Assembly (NCBI GenBank): GCA_947683625.1
Contig: CANTUR010000644.1
Location: 609,501 to 673,500, forward strand
Length of the DNA stretch: 64,000 nucleotides
Origin: Mallotus nudiflorus
Lineage: Eukaryota; Streptophyta; Magnoliopsida; Malpighiales; Euphorbiaceae
Direction: 5' to 3'
Position numbers and translations under genes: made by a program
Shown: piece after piece, positions 46,456 to 58,818 of the stretch
Numbering within the stretch: the first letter of the stretch is position 1
Layout: each line of letters opens with the position of its first letter
The notes under the pieces: generated by a model
The model's database searches: none
Told to the model about the DNA's origin: nothing
The model's input: the letters and a program-made list of their open reading frames with translations, nothing else

Positions 46456-47091
46456 TGTCGAGCTTGAAGGGCTGGGGAAGGGAAGCTTATTGTTGTCGGA
46501 AAGAATGGAGAAGAAGGAGCAGCAAGTTGCAGCTGAGAGGCAGCACCGGAAGTGGGGACAGGAACTGGACAGAGTTGGATGGGTAGCTATCGCGCGAGGA
46601 AGGAGAGTTGGCTGCCAGGCGAGAAGAGAAGAAGAAGAACAATCAGCAGCAGCAGAGAGGGCTGGGTGAGGATGGTGAGTAAGGGAGGAAGACGGGGGAT
46701 GGGGCTGAGGTCGGGAACCTCTGCTGCTCTCTGCTCTATTTTTTTTTTTTATCTCCCTTGTTTTCCGGTTTGGGTCACTACTATATGTATACTTATATAT
46801 ATATATATTATAACTATTAATTTATATAATTATACATATATGTGTATAGGCAATCATTGGTATGTATACATATACTACATACACATATACATATACACTA
46901 GCTATTTTAATGCACACACCTAAAATAATACTTAACCTTAAAATTATATTAACATAAATATATATATATATATATATCTCCAAAGGATAGCAAAATAATT
47001 AACAATTGCATCATGTAATTAAAAATTATTTATTAACACTACAATTTCAAAAATTACTTTATTTAATTAAAATATAGGGTATTACATAAAC

Positions 47092-47223
47092 CCTCTATGT
47101 AAATTATATATATCTATATATATATATATCTTATAATTTAAATTTTCACTATTAAAATATATTAAAACATGAATAAATAATTTATTGATAAATAATCCAT
47201 GCAACGTGCAGATGCACGACTAG
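47092..47223 (+). mobile_element. Helitron-like 3' terminus
   Basis: A perfect 6-bp-stem palindrome CGTGCAGATGCACG (47205-47218) is followed one base later by CTAG (47220-47223) and then T, the hairpin-plus-CTRR-T signature of Helitron 3' ends. The 5' TC end was not identified. The chromovirus sits just upstream, so the Helitron body may lie on both sides of it. Confidence 0.45.
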
Positions 47224-47615
47224 TTGGAAATGAGTATCCATTTCATTTCTAATTTATATTGATAATGGTATTATCTTCTTTTCATTTTTATTCAGTTTCA
47301 ATTTTATTTCTAATTAGAAGTGAATTTTTTCCATTTGCAAAATCAATAAATTCTAGTAGTAATATTATCATTAATGCAGATATATTAATTTATAATATAA
47401 AGATAAATAAATGATTGTTGATACATATAAAAAAATAATTTAAATCTTATGTACACATAAAATAATGTATCACATATTATAAGATCATTTTTTAAAAATC
47501 TCTAATGAGCTTTGATTAAAAAAAAAATCTCTAATGAGCTGACATTTTTTTTTTCAATGTGCTATTGCATTCCACATTGTATGAACCAAAAGCAACTAAT
47601 ACAAAATTGTATCGC
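47224..47615. other. AT-rich sequence between Helitron-like end and TIR unit
   Basis: No gene or repeat was recognised apart from a near-duplicate phrase ctctaatgagct at about 47501 and 47530. Confidence 0.5.
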
Positions 47616-47733
47616 CATGTTTTAAGATTATGACAAAAACAAACAACAAAATCAAAATGCCCTGTTTTAATTGCTTACCCAAAACCTTCCACCCACCAAT
47701 TTTCTAATTATTCAAAGAACAAAAAAAACAAAT

Positions 47734-48136
47734 TCAATCCCACCACCCCAGCCCATCGTTATCATCATCATCATCATCAAACCTTAAACAATGATGTTGT
47801 TGTTGTCGTTCTTCTTGTTGATGTTGTTGATGATGATGGAGAAGGTGAACCCACATCCTCCTCCTCTTCCTCTTCATTACAGAGTTCCAAATGAGAAGCT
47901 GCTGCTGCACACCTTCCCAAGTGCTGCTGATGGTGGAGTTGTTGAAAAGATGGTGAAGAAGATGGCGAAGACAAGCAAGAATTCCCAACTGCTGTTGCTG
48001 CTGCCCAAGAATTTTGTGCAAAACGATCAAGAGCATAACCTTTAACATATAGTACATTAGGCATAGGCCAATAGAGCATTGCAGCATTAAACACCTGCAT
48101 GTAATTACCATTGCAATGTTCGATACAATGATTTCG
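47734..48136 (-). pseudogene. Captured gene fragment of unknown origin inside the TIR unit
   Basis: On the minus strand an open stretch encodes FNAAMLYWPMPNVLYVKGYA, followed by Ser-, Gln-, His- and Glu-rich low-complexity sequence ending in an Asp run. It is joined directly to the truncated sulfate-transporter exon at about 48137. I do not recognise the source. The composition resembles the disordered tail of a plant regulatory protein. Confidence 0.4.
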
Positions 48137-48385
48137 CATCACTGCAGTTCTTGAAAGTGACCCTGCAGAAACATTCCAAAAATAACTCAGTTCTATCAAT
48201 TAAAATCAGCCTCTCCTCGAAAAATCTGCTAATTATATATATAACCCTATATGAAGGTTTTGTGTTAGCATTGAAATCTTGATTACCAGTTGCCATATGG
48301 CAAGAAGTCAAAGATCCTGCAACGTTCATGAAGCCCATTGCTACCATTTCTTTGTTAACCATTTCTTCGTCCAAGCCACTCCCAT
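48137..48385 (-). pseudogene. Captured sulfate transporter (SULTR) exons
   Basis: On the minus strand the first exon part (about 48385-48287) encodes NKEMVAMGFMNVAGSLTSC then HMATG, matching the membrane-domain signature of plant proton/sulfate symporters (NKEM-A-G-MN--GS-TSC---TGSFSRTAV). A canonical intron (GT...CTGCAG, 48163-48286, 124 bp) follows, then SLSRTAV. Homology stops at about 48137, after which unrelated sequence begins. The retained intron shows capture from genomic DNA. Only about 40 residues remain, so it cannot transport anything. Confidence 0.75.
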
Positions 48386-48614
48386 AAAATTAATAAAACA
48401 TCATCGCCATTATTATTATTTTGTTACAGTAGGATGCATGATTAGGCAATCGGTGACGGAAGACAAAGCGCAAGCAACTGGTAAAGCGTTGCCGGTGAGT
48501 CAATCAATGGCAGCTCCTACTCCGATTGGGACTATCATTACACTCATCGTGGTTTGGAAGTTAATGGAAGGAATTGGCAGCAGTGGTTGACCAGTGCCGC
48601 TGTTGCTGTCAAAA
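48386..48614. pseudogene. Further gene-like filler in the TIR unit
   Basis: Relatively GC-rich. On the minus strand about 48550-48420 reads PIGVGAAID, a stop, then LTGNALPVACALSSVTDCLI, which looks coding but is not recognised. The plus strand is also open across part of it. Probably a third captured fragment. Confidence 0.3.
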
Positions 48615-48807
48615 AATTGGTGGTGATTTTATTTTTTGTTCTTGAATAACTAAAAATGGATGGGTGGGTGGTTTTGGGTAAGCAATTAAAACGAAGCATT
48701 TTGATTTTGTTGTTTAGTTTTGAATTTGTCATAATCTTAAAACGGGGCAGTTTGAATGGGTGATAGAGCCCAGATAACGTGGATAAGTTATACAGTTATA
48801 CAATTAC

Positions 48808-51800
48808 TATAATATCTCGAGTTTTTAAAATATTTTAAACTGTATTGGTATATGCAATGTTAATAATTTTGTATATAATTATGATAATTATGATATTTTT
48901 ATGAGTTTGATATTTATTTAAAGCTTATTTTAATTATTTTATGTTATTTTTAAGTACTTTACGTAAAATTTTTCCGAGAATTTTATTTTCGGGGAAATTA
49001 ACACGTAAATAATTTAATATTAATTATTTTAAACAAATTCACGCATTTGCATGAATACATATATATTTTTAAAGTGTTAAAATAAAGTGTATATATGTGT
49101 ATTTATTTAAATTAAACTAGGGTTTAATTAATTACCCTAATTTTTATTATTTATTATTTAGTTTTAATATTATTTAATTATTTTTAAGTGTATAAATTAT
49201 TAAATATATTAAATTATGTGTGTGAAAGTTTATATTATTATAATATATAGTGTGAGTATATATATATATATGTATGCATATATACATCATATTTTGAGAA
49301 AAATCAAAAACTTTGCCAAATTACCAAACTGCCCCCGACTCCCTCTCCTTCTTTCCGATCACCTCCCATCGTCGTTCCACCATCTGTCACGCCGTTTTCT
49401 TCCTGTCGGTGTGCCTCTCGGCATGCCACCTTCTTCCTCAGCCATCCCCGCCACCTGCAGCAGCCGTTTCTGGCATCGGAGGAGATCGTTTTGGTCGGAA
49501 AGTCGAAACTTCAAGCTACCATCGATTGACATGATTCCGGCCACCATTCTCGACACCGCTGGTTTCTATCTTCTCCCTGAGCTCTGATGATTGTGATTTC
49601 AAGCTTTGTTTCACTTAAAACGGTCTAGATTTGCCTAGGTTTCATTTTTGCAATTTCGGCCTATTAGGGTTCTTGATTTTTTTGAGCTTCAATTTGATTG
49701 ATTCATGAAAAATTCCCTCACAAACTTTGATCCTAGTAGCTTAATATTCATGTGGGAATTTTTTTAGAATTTTTTTAATTTATTTTTATTTTTGGGTATT
49801 TTTGATTATTTTATTAATATTTTCTAATTTTTGAAAATTAATTAATTAAATTATGAAATTGTGTTTTATGGTAAATATAGGTGTTGAAATGAATTATAGG
49901 AATTTATTTGTAATTTTTGTGAATTGTTATGTATTTATTTTGAATTTATTTAGTTTATGTAATTTTGAGAAAATAGGGTTAATTATGTGTTTAATTGAAA
50001 TTTATTGGTTGATTAAGTATATTTATTGATATTATTGAAATATATGTTAAGAAAATTAATTTTGTGCAATTATATTATTTTTGGTAAATTTTTGGATTAA
50101 TTTTAGTATATTTATATATATAGGGGTATTTTGGTAATTTTACATTAAATTGGCTAAAAATGTAATTAAATTGGTTTTAATAGTTATTTAGGGTATAAAA
50201 ATGATTTCTACAAAGTATTTAGTATTTTTAACTAATTAAAACTATTTTTCGTAAATTATTTTCAATTATATATAATATACGATTTTTCTAATAAAATGAG
50301 TTTTTATCGGTTTTCACTGTGTTTTAGGGTTAATTATGTAATTTCTACTTATAAAATGTATTTTTAGTATATAAGGGTATTTTTGGTATTTTGTAAATAT
50401 TCCGTGAATTGTGGACCTCGGTTAGTGATTTGTAGTTTGGAGTCTGACCGAGGGATTGTGGTTGTGTTTTGTGTGTATTTCGAAGTGTGTTTCTTTGCAG
50501 GGTCGGCTCTACTCTTTGAGTAGAGAGATGTCTATTTTACAGGGGAGGTTCTGTCGGATTTTTGATAGAATTCTCATAAAACGTGATGTCCGATCGAGCT
50601 CTAATCCTAATTCTGTATCTAGTAATCTAGATCGAGTCTTTAGAACTTCTGTTAGATTTATTCTGATTCCTGTCATTTTGTTTATTTAGTTGCACCGAGA
50701 CCGAGGCCTAGTGGACCAGGCTCGTCGAACCCATCTCAAGGAGCGTAATAACAGTGAGTTGCTATTTTATATATATATGCTCTAGGGTGCATGATTTTAG
50801 AAATATATATTTTATTTTAATTAAATATGCATAATGGTTTAATTAGTACTTAAGTTTATTTTTAGTTTATTTGGTTTATTTTTAGTTTATTTTTGGTACA
50901 TTTTAAACTATATGCATATTTTATTAATGAATTATGTTTAAAATGTTTTTGAATATATTTCTAGTTTACTTTGTAATTTAATCGGATTTATTTGCCATAT
51001 ATATACTCAAAATATACCTGATTTACTTTTGGTATATTTCTAGTATATATATGGTTTATGTTGAGATTGTATTCCATTACACGCATCATTTATTTATGAA
51101 TGTATGTTTTATAGTTAATAATGAAGGATATCAATAGAACGTGCTACCTAGTGGGTGGCACTAGGACCGAGTACGTACTAGTACGCTGATAGCATTTAGG
51201 CTATATCACTAACCTGTTTATGGATATTGATTGGATTGATTAATTGATGTGTGAGAAATGATTTTGGGAGTGTGATTGCTGGAGCTTGGTTGACTTAGTG
51301 TCTCGGGGCCAATCACACTGACAGTCAGACTACTAGAGCTCGGTTGACTTAATGTCTCGGGGCTAGTCTACTATCCAAATGGAACAAGTGAATATATTTG
51401 GAATAAGTGAGCCTGTATGGCTAGAGTGTTGTCTAACACTGTTTGAGGTTGCGATTTTCTAGGGTTCTATTTAATCCTTCATAAGCAGTGATTTTAAGTA
51501 AAAAATATATAAAAATGATTTTATTGTATCTGTGTGTATTTGCTTGTATATTTACGTATTATATATACTTTTGACTGTATGCATTGTCATTTAGTATGCA
51601 TGTATATATATTATAGTAATTCACTCAGTGAGGTCTGACTCCCCTCTGTTGACTATTTTTCAGGAGAGTCGTCGTCTTCAGACCTCAGTAGCAGACCCTT
51701 ACGCTGGATTTCTTCTGCCCTGGCTCTACTATGTAAACTGCTCACCTGAGTTTTATTTTATTTAATCTAGATACTGCAATAGTTGTATAAATTGAAAAAG

Positions 51801-52076
51801 GATGTTATATTATATCGATATAGTTATGTACTTTAAATATTTGAATTGGATTTGTATTAAAAGTTTATTTATATATACGAGATGAGTTGTTAATTTAAAT
51901 CCCGTGGTGGATTATTATTTTGTTTTATTATGATTTATTTCCACTGTAGATTATTTTAATTATGTTATTATTATTATTGCATGTTTTATTTTATTTTAAG
52001 GCTTGCTACGGGTTCCGGATTTGAAAGAATTCTCGTTCCCTAGCACCGGTCATGGCCTCTGTTTTGGGTCATGACA
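48808..52076 (+). mobile_element. Solo gypsy LTR (subfamily B), TSD attac/gttac
   Basis: 3269 bp from TATAATATCTCG (TG changed to TA) to GGGTCATGACA, flanked by attac (48803-48807) and gttac (52077-52081). It is very similar to 9161-12393 throughout. Signals: GC-rich block 49320-49590; the donor corresponding to 9925 is lost (ATGATT in place of GTGAGT); TTTCTTTGCAG (AG 50499-50500); hairpin CTCTACTC/GAGTAGAG; TTTATTTAG (AG 50688-50689); GTGAGT (GT 50754-50755); hairpin 51147-51165 (CCTAGTG/CACTAGG); tandem units about 51270-51370; TATTTTTCAG (AG 51662-51663). Confidence 0.95.
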
Positions 52077-52081
52077 GTTAC

Positions 52082-52504
52082 CTACTGCGATACAAGTAAG
52101 CAAGCAGTATATAATTTTTTCATCGATGATTCGACTTGCCAAATATTGAAAGTGGATGTATTTTATTGCCAAGTTTTAAAAGATGTGATTTAATTACAAA
52201 AAGTGATAATGGTTGGGAAATTTAAAAAAAAATTATATAAATGCATCGAAGTTTAAATAACAAAAAAGAACCAATCATTTCCTACCAAAAAAATAATGAT
52301 GAATGAAATTAAAAAAAAAAAATCAGATCAATTGTTTTCATATTGAAAACATTAAATAATGAATTTATATGAATAGAATTTCAATTTTAATTAAGAATTG
52401 CAATAAACCCCGTTAATGAATCCAAATATATATAATTTATTTTTTTTTGTAAAACTAGAATTATAATAAATAATAATGAATTTGAATTGAATTGATTTAG
52501 TTGT
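52082..52504. other. AT-rich link between two LTRs
   Basis: No gene, RNA or repeat recognised. Confidence 0.5.
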
Positions 52505-55045
52505 TGTCACGATCCGAATTCAGAAGCACGTGACCGGTACTAGGAAATGAAAAAACTTAAAGCTACCGAAACCCGTAATAAGCCTAAAAAGAAAAACGTG
52601 GAATATTGCACTTTAAAACTTTACAATAAAATAATTTAATCATGATACACATTATCAAACTGAATTTTCTCAATTTAAACAAATCATGCCATCGTCATGA
52701 ATAAATAAACATCAGCAGTTATACAAAATAGTATTTAAGTACATAAATTTCAATACATAATATTCAATTTAAAATATGCAGTTATATAGTTCTCTACTAC
52801 GATACACAGATACTAATACAAATACAACTATATAGACCTACATAAGATAACCAATGAAGAAGCTACTCGACATTGAGAAGTAGGTCTAACAGAAGACTTT
52901 CAAACTCCTAAAAAAATTGAGGGGAGTCAGACCTCACTGAGTAAACTAATAAAAGAAATGAATGCGGTTTGAAAATCCCCTTTAAATTAGGTTTTTATGA
53001 GAATAATATATATTTATAATTTTTATTCAAATCCTTTGATGTATATATATAAGAAATCCATTTTTCAAAAGGAAGAATAAATTTTTAAATGTTTTTAAAA
53101 CATTTCAGTATAAAAATTAGGTAGAACCCTAGTTCTAAATTTTAACAACCAAACAGCTCACTTAAATCCAAGATTGCCGGATCCCGAGAGTAAAGTATCA
53201 TCAGGATGCACATCTGTAGTCATATCACTTAATCCAATATCACTGACGGTGTTTGAGAGCAAAGCATCACCAAACTATCGGCTCCAGTGATTTAATAAAT
53301 AAAATCCAAATTTTTATCGGCGATGTCCGAGAGCAAAGCATCATCAGACCTTCAACCCCAGTATTTTAATCAATAATCAAATATCATATTACTTGTGGTG
53401 TCTAAGAGCAAAGCATCACTAGACCATCGGCCCCAGTAATATAATTAATATAATCAAATATTTTACTGGTGCGCATACAATCCTGATAAAACCCATCAGG
53501 TGGCCCTTCTACCATAGTTATTTAAAATAAATGAAATTAAATATAACAATGAAAATTATAGTAATTAAAAATAAAATAAATCAACTATAAATTAAACCAT
53601 GCAACATTATTTAAAGAATACCGACTAGAATCTCATAAAATTAAATTCATCAGAATTTAATATGTTTTAACTTGAAAAACTCGATATACAATTCAAATAT
53701 TAACTTACAAGATGAATGTGCTCCTCTGATACATCGTGTTCGACCTCGATTGGTCATCATGACCGGAAGGACGACTAAAAGACAGAAAATAAAACGACTA
53801 TCAAAAATTAGAAACCTCAACTTCTAGAATTTCTAAGGAAGACTCAACTCAGAATTCAAAAATTAAGATTGACCCGATGTCACATTTTACGAGAAATCTA
53901 CTGAAAATTCGACTAAATCTCCTTTGTAAAACGGACATCCCTCTACCAAAGTAGAGTCAATCCTGCAAGTAAACACACTTCTAAACTTCACATAAGTTCA
54001 ACACCTTAAGTTAGGACCCTGAACTACACAATTCTCAACCAAGGTTCACAACACGCGAATAAAATAAATAATAAATAATAATATTTTAAAATCCTTAAAA
54101 ATCCACAAAAATAATTAAAATGCCACAATATAATTTATTTAAATCACCAAACACTAAATATAAGTATTTTTCACAACAATTAATAAAAATCTCAAATAAT
54201 TAATATAATTATATAAAAATTTCAATTTTTACAAATATTCAATATAAAATAGTCATTCTCACATTTAATTATTCAAATAGCTTAATTATATCATAAAAGT
54301 AATTTAAAATCTATTTAATTACCAAAATAGTAAATAATATATTATTTGAATATAATTTGCAAAAATTAGAATTAATTAGTTAAAAATAGTAATTAATTTT
54401 TAAAAATTATTCTAATACTCTATAAAATTCTAAAATCACTTAAAACATAATTTAACTATATTTTCAATAAAATTACACAATTATCCCAAAATTCCAATAT
54501 TCACATAAACATAATAATTTCTCAAAAATTATATAAATACTAAAAATTATTTTATTAACACTTAAATTACTAACACTAATTGCTCAAATTTCCAACCAAA
54601 AATAACTCAAAAATTAACCAAATATTAAAAATAAATTCAGGATAACTAAACAAATAATATATTAATTAACCAAAAATTAAAATAAACACAATAACTAACA
54701 AACAACCTAAAACTAACTAAGAATCAACCTAAAACTAACTAACCACTAACCCACATAACTCACCTAAACCGGAAACCAAGTGTAGGGAAGGGCTGCTGAA
54801 GGAACCACCGTCACCTGGAGCTAGAGCTGAGGTTGTCACCAGAGTTTTAGGTGGCTGTGGCTATAGGACGTCGCACGATAGTAGCTGGAAGTGCTAGTTG
54901 CTGCCTCGCACGAAGAAGACGGTTGGAGGCTAAATCAGGAGGCCTTGCAGGAACAATAAGAAGAAAAAGAAACAGATGGTGGCTATGGTGTGAAGGGAAG
55001 GTGATGCTAGCATGAGAAGATGACAGAAATGGGGAGGGCATCAAC

Positions 55046-55128
<83 letters not shown>

Positions 55129-55409
55129 ATACCTAACAGTAATAAAATAACCTTAATTCAAAATAATGCCATTCATAATAATAATAATAATAATAATAAT
55201 GTCATTTAAAAATAATGACAATAATATTATTTATAACTTTAATATCTCTAGATATAATAGTTCCAAAATAAATGTTTAAATTTGATAACTAGATATAGCA
55301 ATTCAATAAAATAAAATAATAATAATATAAGATAGAAATAATCAATAACATCAAAATTCTCGATATTTAATTATATAAAATAATTTAAAAAAATATTCGG
55401 GTTATTACA
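52505..55409 (-). mobile_element. Gypsy LTR (subfamily B), no clear TSD
   Basis: 2905 bp reading on + from TGTCACGATCC to GGGTTATTACA, most similar to 18530-21638. Flanks gttgt and gatat do not match, so it may be an old solo LTR or half of a rearranged element. Minus-strand signals: GC-rich block about 54780-55040; GTGAGT (GT at 54762-54763); TTTACTTGCAG (AG 53963-53964); CTTTTAG (AG 53775-53776); GTAAGT (GT 53707-53708); hairpin 53482-53500; tandem units about 53165-53440; TTTTTTTAG (AG 52908-52909). A (CA)n-(TA)n-(CA)n compound microsatellite lies at about 55046-55128 in U3. Confidence 0.88.
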
Positions 55410-56930
55410 GATATAATAATATGATAAATTTTAACTTTTTCTATAATAAAAGATAAATAATTTTTGAATTACAACTATAATTTTTATAGACATAAAAGGT
55501 CTTTTAATGAATAAATAATTATATATCTTTTAATGAATAAATAATTATGTAATATAAAAAATAAACAATAGTTAAATACTTGGATACATAAAAATTATAA
55601 ATGAAATAAAATATAGATTAAAAATAAGAGTATAAGTTAATGAAATAAAATAAAAATAAGAGTAAACAATCTATATAGTATTTGGTTAAACATAAAAAAA
55701 AATTAGGCATCAAATATTATATAACAAAAACCTAGCAATATGATCGACGGAACGACAATGATACCAATGCCGTTGATATGGGAAAAAAGAGATCGAGTAG
55801 GAGTGCAACTAAGCCGAATTGAGTCAAACTTTGCTAATTCAGACTTGTTTCATCTACAATTGAATTGATCTCGAGCCGAGCTCGTTATGCCATTTTGTGT
55901 TTATGAATAGTTTGCAAATTTAAACGAGTCTAAAAAAATTTTAAAAATATAACCTATGAATTAAAATTATACATTAAAAATTAAAACTAAATTATTTACT
56001 ACATAAATTATAATATATTTAATAAACATTATGATTTTATTCTAATAATATATTTTTTACAATAAAATTTATATATTATATATCAACAATTCAATTATTA
56101 AATATTAAAATTATGAGTCGGCTCGTAAGCTTCTATTTGAACTTATTCACTAGCTTGAGGAATCAAACTTTGTATTGTTTGAACTTAACTCTTTTATTAA
56201 ATGAGTTTTAATATACGAACTCAACTGAACTTTTATCAAGTTGAACGAGCAATTTGACTCATTTACAGCCGTAATGCTGCCTAATGAAATAACAACACAA
56301 AATTATATCAATGTCATTGATGAAAAGCAAAATCAGATGAGTCCCTTTATACTTAAAACAATAATTAATGAATTTACATAAATAGTATCTCATTTTTAAA
56401 TAATAAGAATTGATATAAACTCTAATGATAAATCATAATCAATTTAATTTATATAAAACTAAAATTATAGTAAGCCAATATAAACCCTAATAGAATTAAT
56501 TTAAGTGGATAAGAATTACAATAGTTCATCAATAAACTGTAATGGAATTGATTTAGGATGAATAAGGATTACGATAACTCACTTGTAAACTTTAATGTAT
56601 TTAATTCAAATAATTAAGGAAAAAAATATACAAATCTTAAGAGATCAATATTTTTGTTAGTAGGATTGAAATTTAATGCAACATTTTTATTGAATATGAA
56701 ACTATAATAGAAAAAAAGATTTTGAGTTTTTTTAAATTGTTCCTGCAAAATATAAGAGATGAGAGAATTACAATTAGAACCATTGAGAATTAGAAAAAAG
56801 AATTCAATTTCAATTGTATTACATTTTATTTAAATTTATATTTTATAATTATTTTCAATAATAAATTAAATTTTGTAACCTATATAATAAGTAAAATTCT
56901 ATCAAATCAATTACTAACATTCAAAAGGGA
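55410..56930. other. AT-rich region with a degenerate interspersed repeat
   Basis: At about 55795-56275 are phrases such as cgagccgagctcg and gagtcaaa-ttgctcg in partly inverted arrangement (start near 55795, inverse near 56245-56275), like the ends of a short inverted-repeat element. No coding sequence seen. Confidence 0.35.
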
Positions 56931-57007
56931 TAAGTACAAAAAATATACCTTATGGTTATATGCATTTTCACTTTAAACCTTATGATTTTATCTTTCACAT
57001 TTAGAAG

Positions 57008-57207
57008 TATGTGGTTTTATTTTCAAATACTTCAATATCCTATCCATTAATATCATCATTGTTTTATAATAAAACCTTAGCATAACATTACCTTTGAAAC
57101 TTTCCAATTATGTGGTTTCATTTTCTAATATTTTAATATCCTATCAATTAATACCATTATTTTTTGTAATAAAACCTTAGCATAACATTACTTTTCAAAC
57201 TGTCCAG

Positions 57208-57208
<1 letters not shown>
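57008..57208. repeat. ~101-bp tandem duplication
   Basis: Two diverged copies starting tatgtggtt at 57008 and 57109, sharing aataaaaccttagcataaca; followed by a (TA)n tract to about 57275. Confidence 0.75.
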
Positions 57209-57280
<72 letters not shown>

Positions 57281-57887
57281 TTATTTTAAAATAAATAATT
57301 ATATAATTTTAATAAATTATAAAGTAATCAAATAATTAAAAAAAGTGAGCACTTAAAAACTTATTGTAACAGTACATATATTTTTTATTAATAAAATAAT
57401 TTTATTTTGGTTATTTTTTATTAAGAGTACATATATTTTAATATACATGGTAGATTTTTTTTTTAATTAAGAGTACATATATTTTAATATAAATGGTAGA
57501 ATTTTTTAATATTTTTAGTTGAATAAAATACATATAGATGTTTTCATTAAAGTTGAAGACATTTTTTTTATGAAATAGGAGAGTGGTGTTTTCGATATAA
57601 TATAATTATAGTGTTTTAGATGAAATAGAAAATGTATATTTTAAAGTAAGGAATTTTTATAGCTTTTTTTGAAAAATATTGTAAATTTTAATAATTCAAC
57701 ACATGGCTTTAGGAGTGGATGGTAATTAAATAGTATTAGTAAAATATAATTTATAAATTATTAAGTAATTTTTAAAAGAAAAATTATTTATTTTTAAAAA
57801 ATATATGCACAGTTACATAATATCTTGTAAATATAAGACATTAATAATATATTTGAATACGATCTTTAATGCAAAAAATTTGTAACA

Positions 57888-58282
57888 ATTCATTTTAAGG
57901 TGTAGAAATTATCTACTGCCTATGTTCTCAAAACCTCAATAATGGAGAGTATCGAGATGTTTTTAATTGATGAATGAACTATTGAACGCACAAAAAAATG
58001 TAAAAACCGTAAATTTTAATATGAACATGTACTAATACATAATAATAAAAACAATGAATTAGTTAAAATTTTATAAAATCATTTATATGATATGATATAC
58101 ATAATATAATAAAAATAATAAATAAATAATATAATTATATAGAAACATATCATGCAAAGTTGAAAATGGATTAAAACTCTTTATAGTCTTCAATAGTTCA
58201 TTCAACAATTAAAAACATCTCTATACTTCCATTATTGAGTTTTGAAACATAGCAGTAATAATTTCTACACCTTAAAATAACA
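57888..58282. mobile_element. MITE-like element with ~100-bp inverted repeats
   Basis: The left arm (about 57888-57990, ttttaaggtgtagaaattat...) is repeated in inverse at about 58172-58282, with roughly 85-90% identity by eye, around an AT-rich ~180-bp centre. taacaa occurs just outside both ends and may be part of a target duplication. No coding capacity. Confidence 0.65.
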
Positions 58283-58766
58283 ACGATCAAAATAACTTAA
58301 TTAGTTAGGGTTTTCAAGTTTAAATTTGCATTTACATATTTGAAAAGGAAAAGAAAAAAATCATTTTTATATCTCTTTTGTTTACACCATTAAAATCATG
58401 TATAACCTAATAAAAACTTAGGAATTATATATATATAGTATTATATATAAAATCAATCTTCTGTTTAATTGGATATTTTTAGAGATAAACTTTAAAATAA
58501 AATAATTTATTTAATTAGATATTTGAAGATATACTCTAAGATAATTTATGAAATAAATATTAAATAAGAATTTGACTTTTAATAGGGAATGAATTGTATT
58601 ACTGTTTAAAATAGGATTTTTAGGAGGAGAATATGATTCTTTTTAGTATTTTTTACATAAAATATTGTGAATTTTAATAATTCAACACATGCATTTAGGA
58701 GTGAATATTGAATTATGAAAATGAACACTTGTCAAATTTTGAATTTAATGACTTTGGAGCTCATCA

Positions 58767-58818
<52 letters not shown>

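Larger units (their letters stand above)
36445..47086 (-). mobile_element. Near-complete Tekay/Del-like Ty3/gypsy chromovirus, TSD taaac
   Basis: A 10,642-bp element on the minus strand with perfect TSDs taaac (36440-36444 and 47087-47091). LTRs are 36445-39258 and 44313-47086; PBS 44297-44308; PPT about 39259-39272. Gag and pol lie in a single frame (44141 down to 39324), interrupted by TAG codons at 42900-42902, 42846-42848, 42786-42788 and 42768-42770 and TAA at 40683-40685. Domain order gag, protease, RT, RNase H, integrase, chromodomain places it among plant chromoviruses; the very long LTRs and TGTAATACCC start suggest Tekay/Del. The LTRs differ by only scattered point changes apart from microsatellite lengths, so the insertion is recent compared with everything else here. 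Confidence 0.97.
44313..47086 (-). repeat. 5' LTR of the chromovirus
   Basis: 2774 bp. This is the LTR that would drive transcription. On the minus strand: U3 with short TA tracts (46794-46808, 46957-46977); GC-rich block about 46735 down to 46456; GTAAGT (GT at 46454-46455); T-rich TTTTCTATGCAG (AG 45659-45660); CTCTACC/GGTAGAG hairpin; GTAAAAC at 45578-45584; CCTTTAG (AG 45435-45436); GTAAGT (GT 45367-45368); hairpin 45186-45204; CCCCGAGAGC tandem units about 44937-45110; TTTTTTCAG (AG 44728-44729). It contains an extra ~14 bp at about 44797-44810 that is missing from the 3' LTR. Confidence 0.95.
47616..48750. mobile_element. Pack-MULE-like unit with ~130-bp terminal inverted repeats
   Basis: 47616-47750 and the reverse complement of 48615-48750 align over ~130 bp (shared words include gttttaagattatgaca, aacaacaaaatcaaaatgc and gttttaattgcttaccca), with small indels. 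Between them lie ~860 bp of comparatively GC-rich, gene-like sequence that includes sulfate-transporter exons with an intron. Long TIRs around captured host gene pieces are typical of Pack-MULEs. No transposase is present and I could not define a 9-bp TSD, so the exact ends and superfamily are uncertain. Confidence 0.6.

Noticed and set aside
48279..48590. 103-codon plus-strand frame across the Pack-MULE-like unit
   Set aside because: Antisense to the sulfate-transporter exon, which is clearly on the minus strand; the remainder is unrecognised filler.
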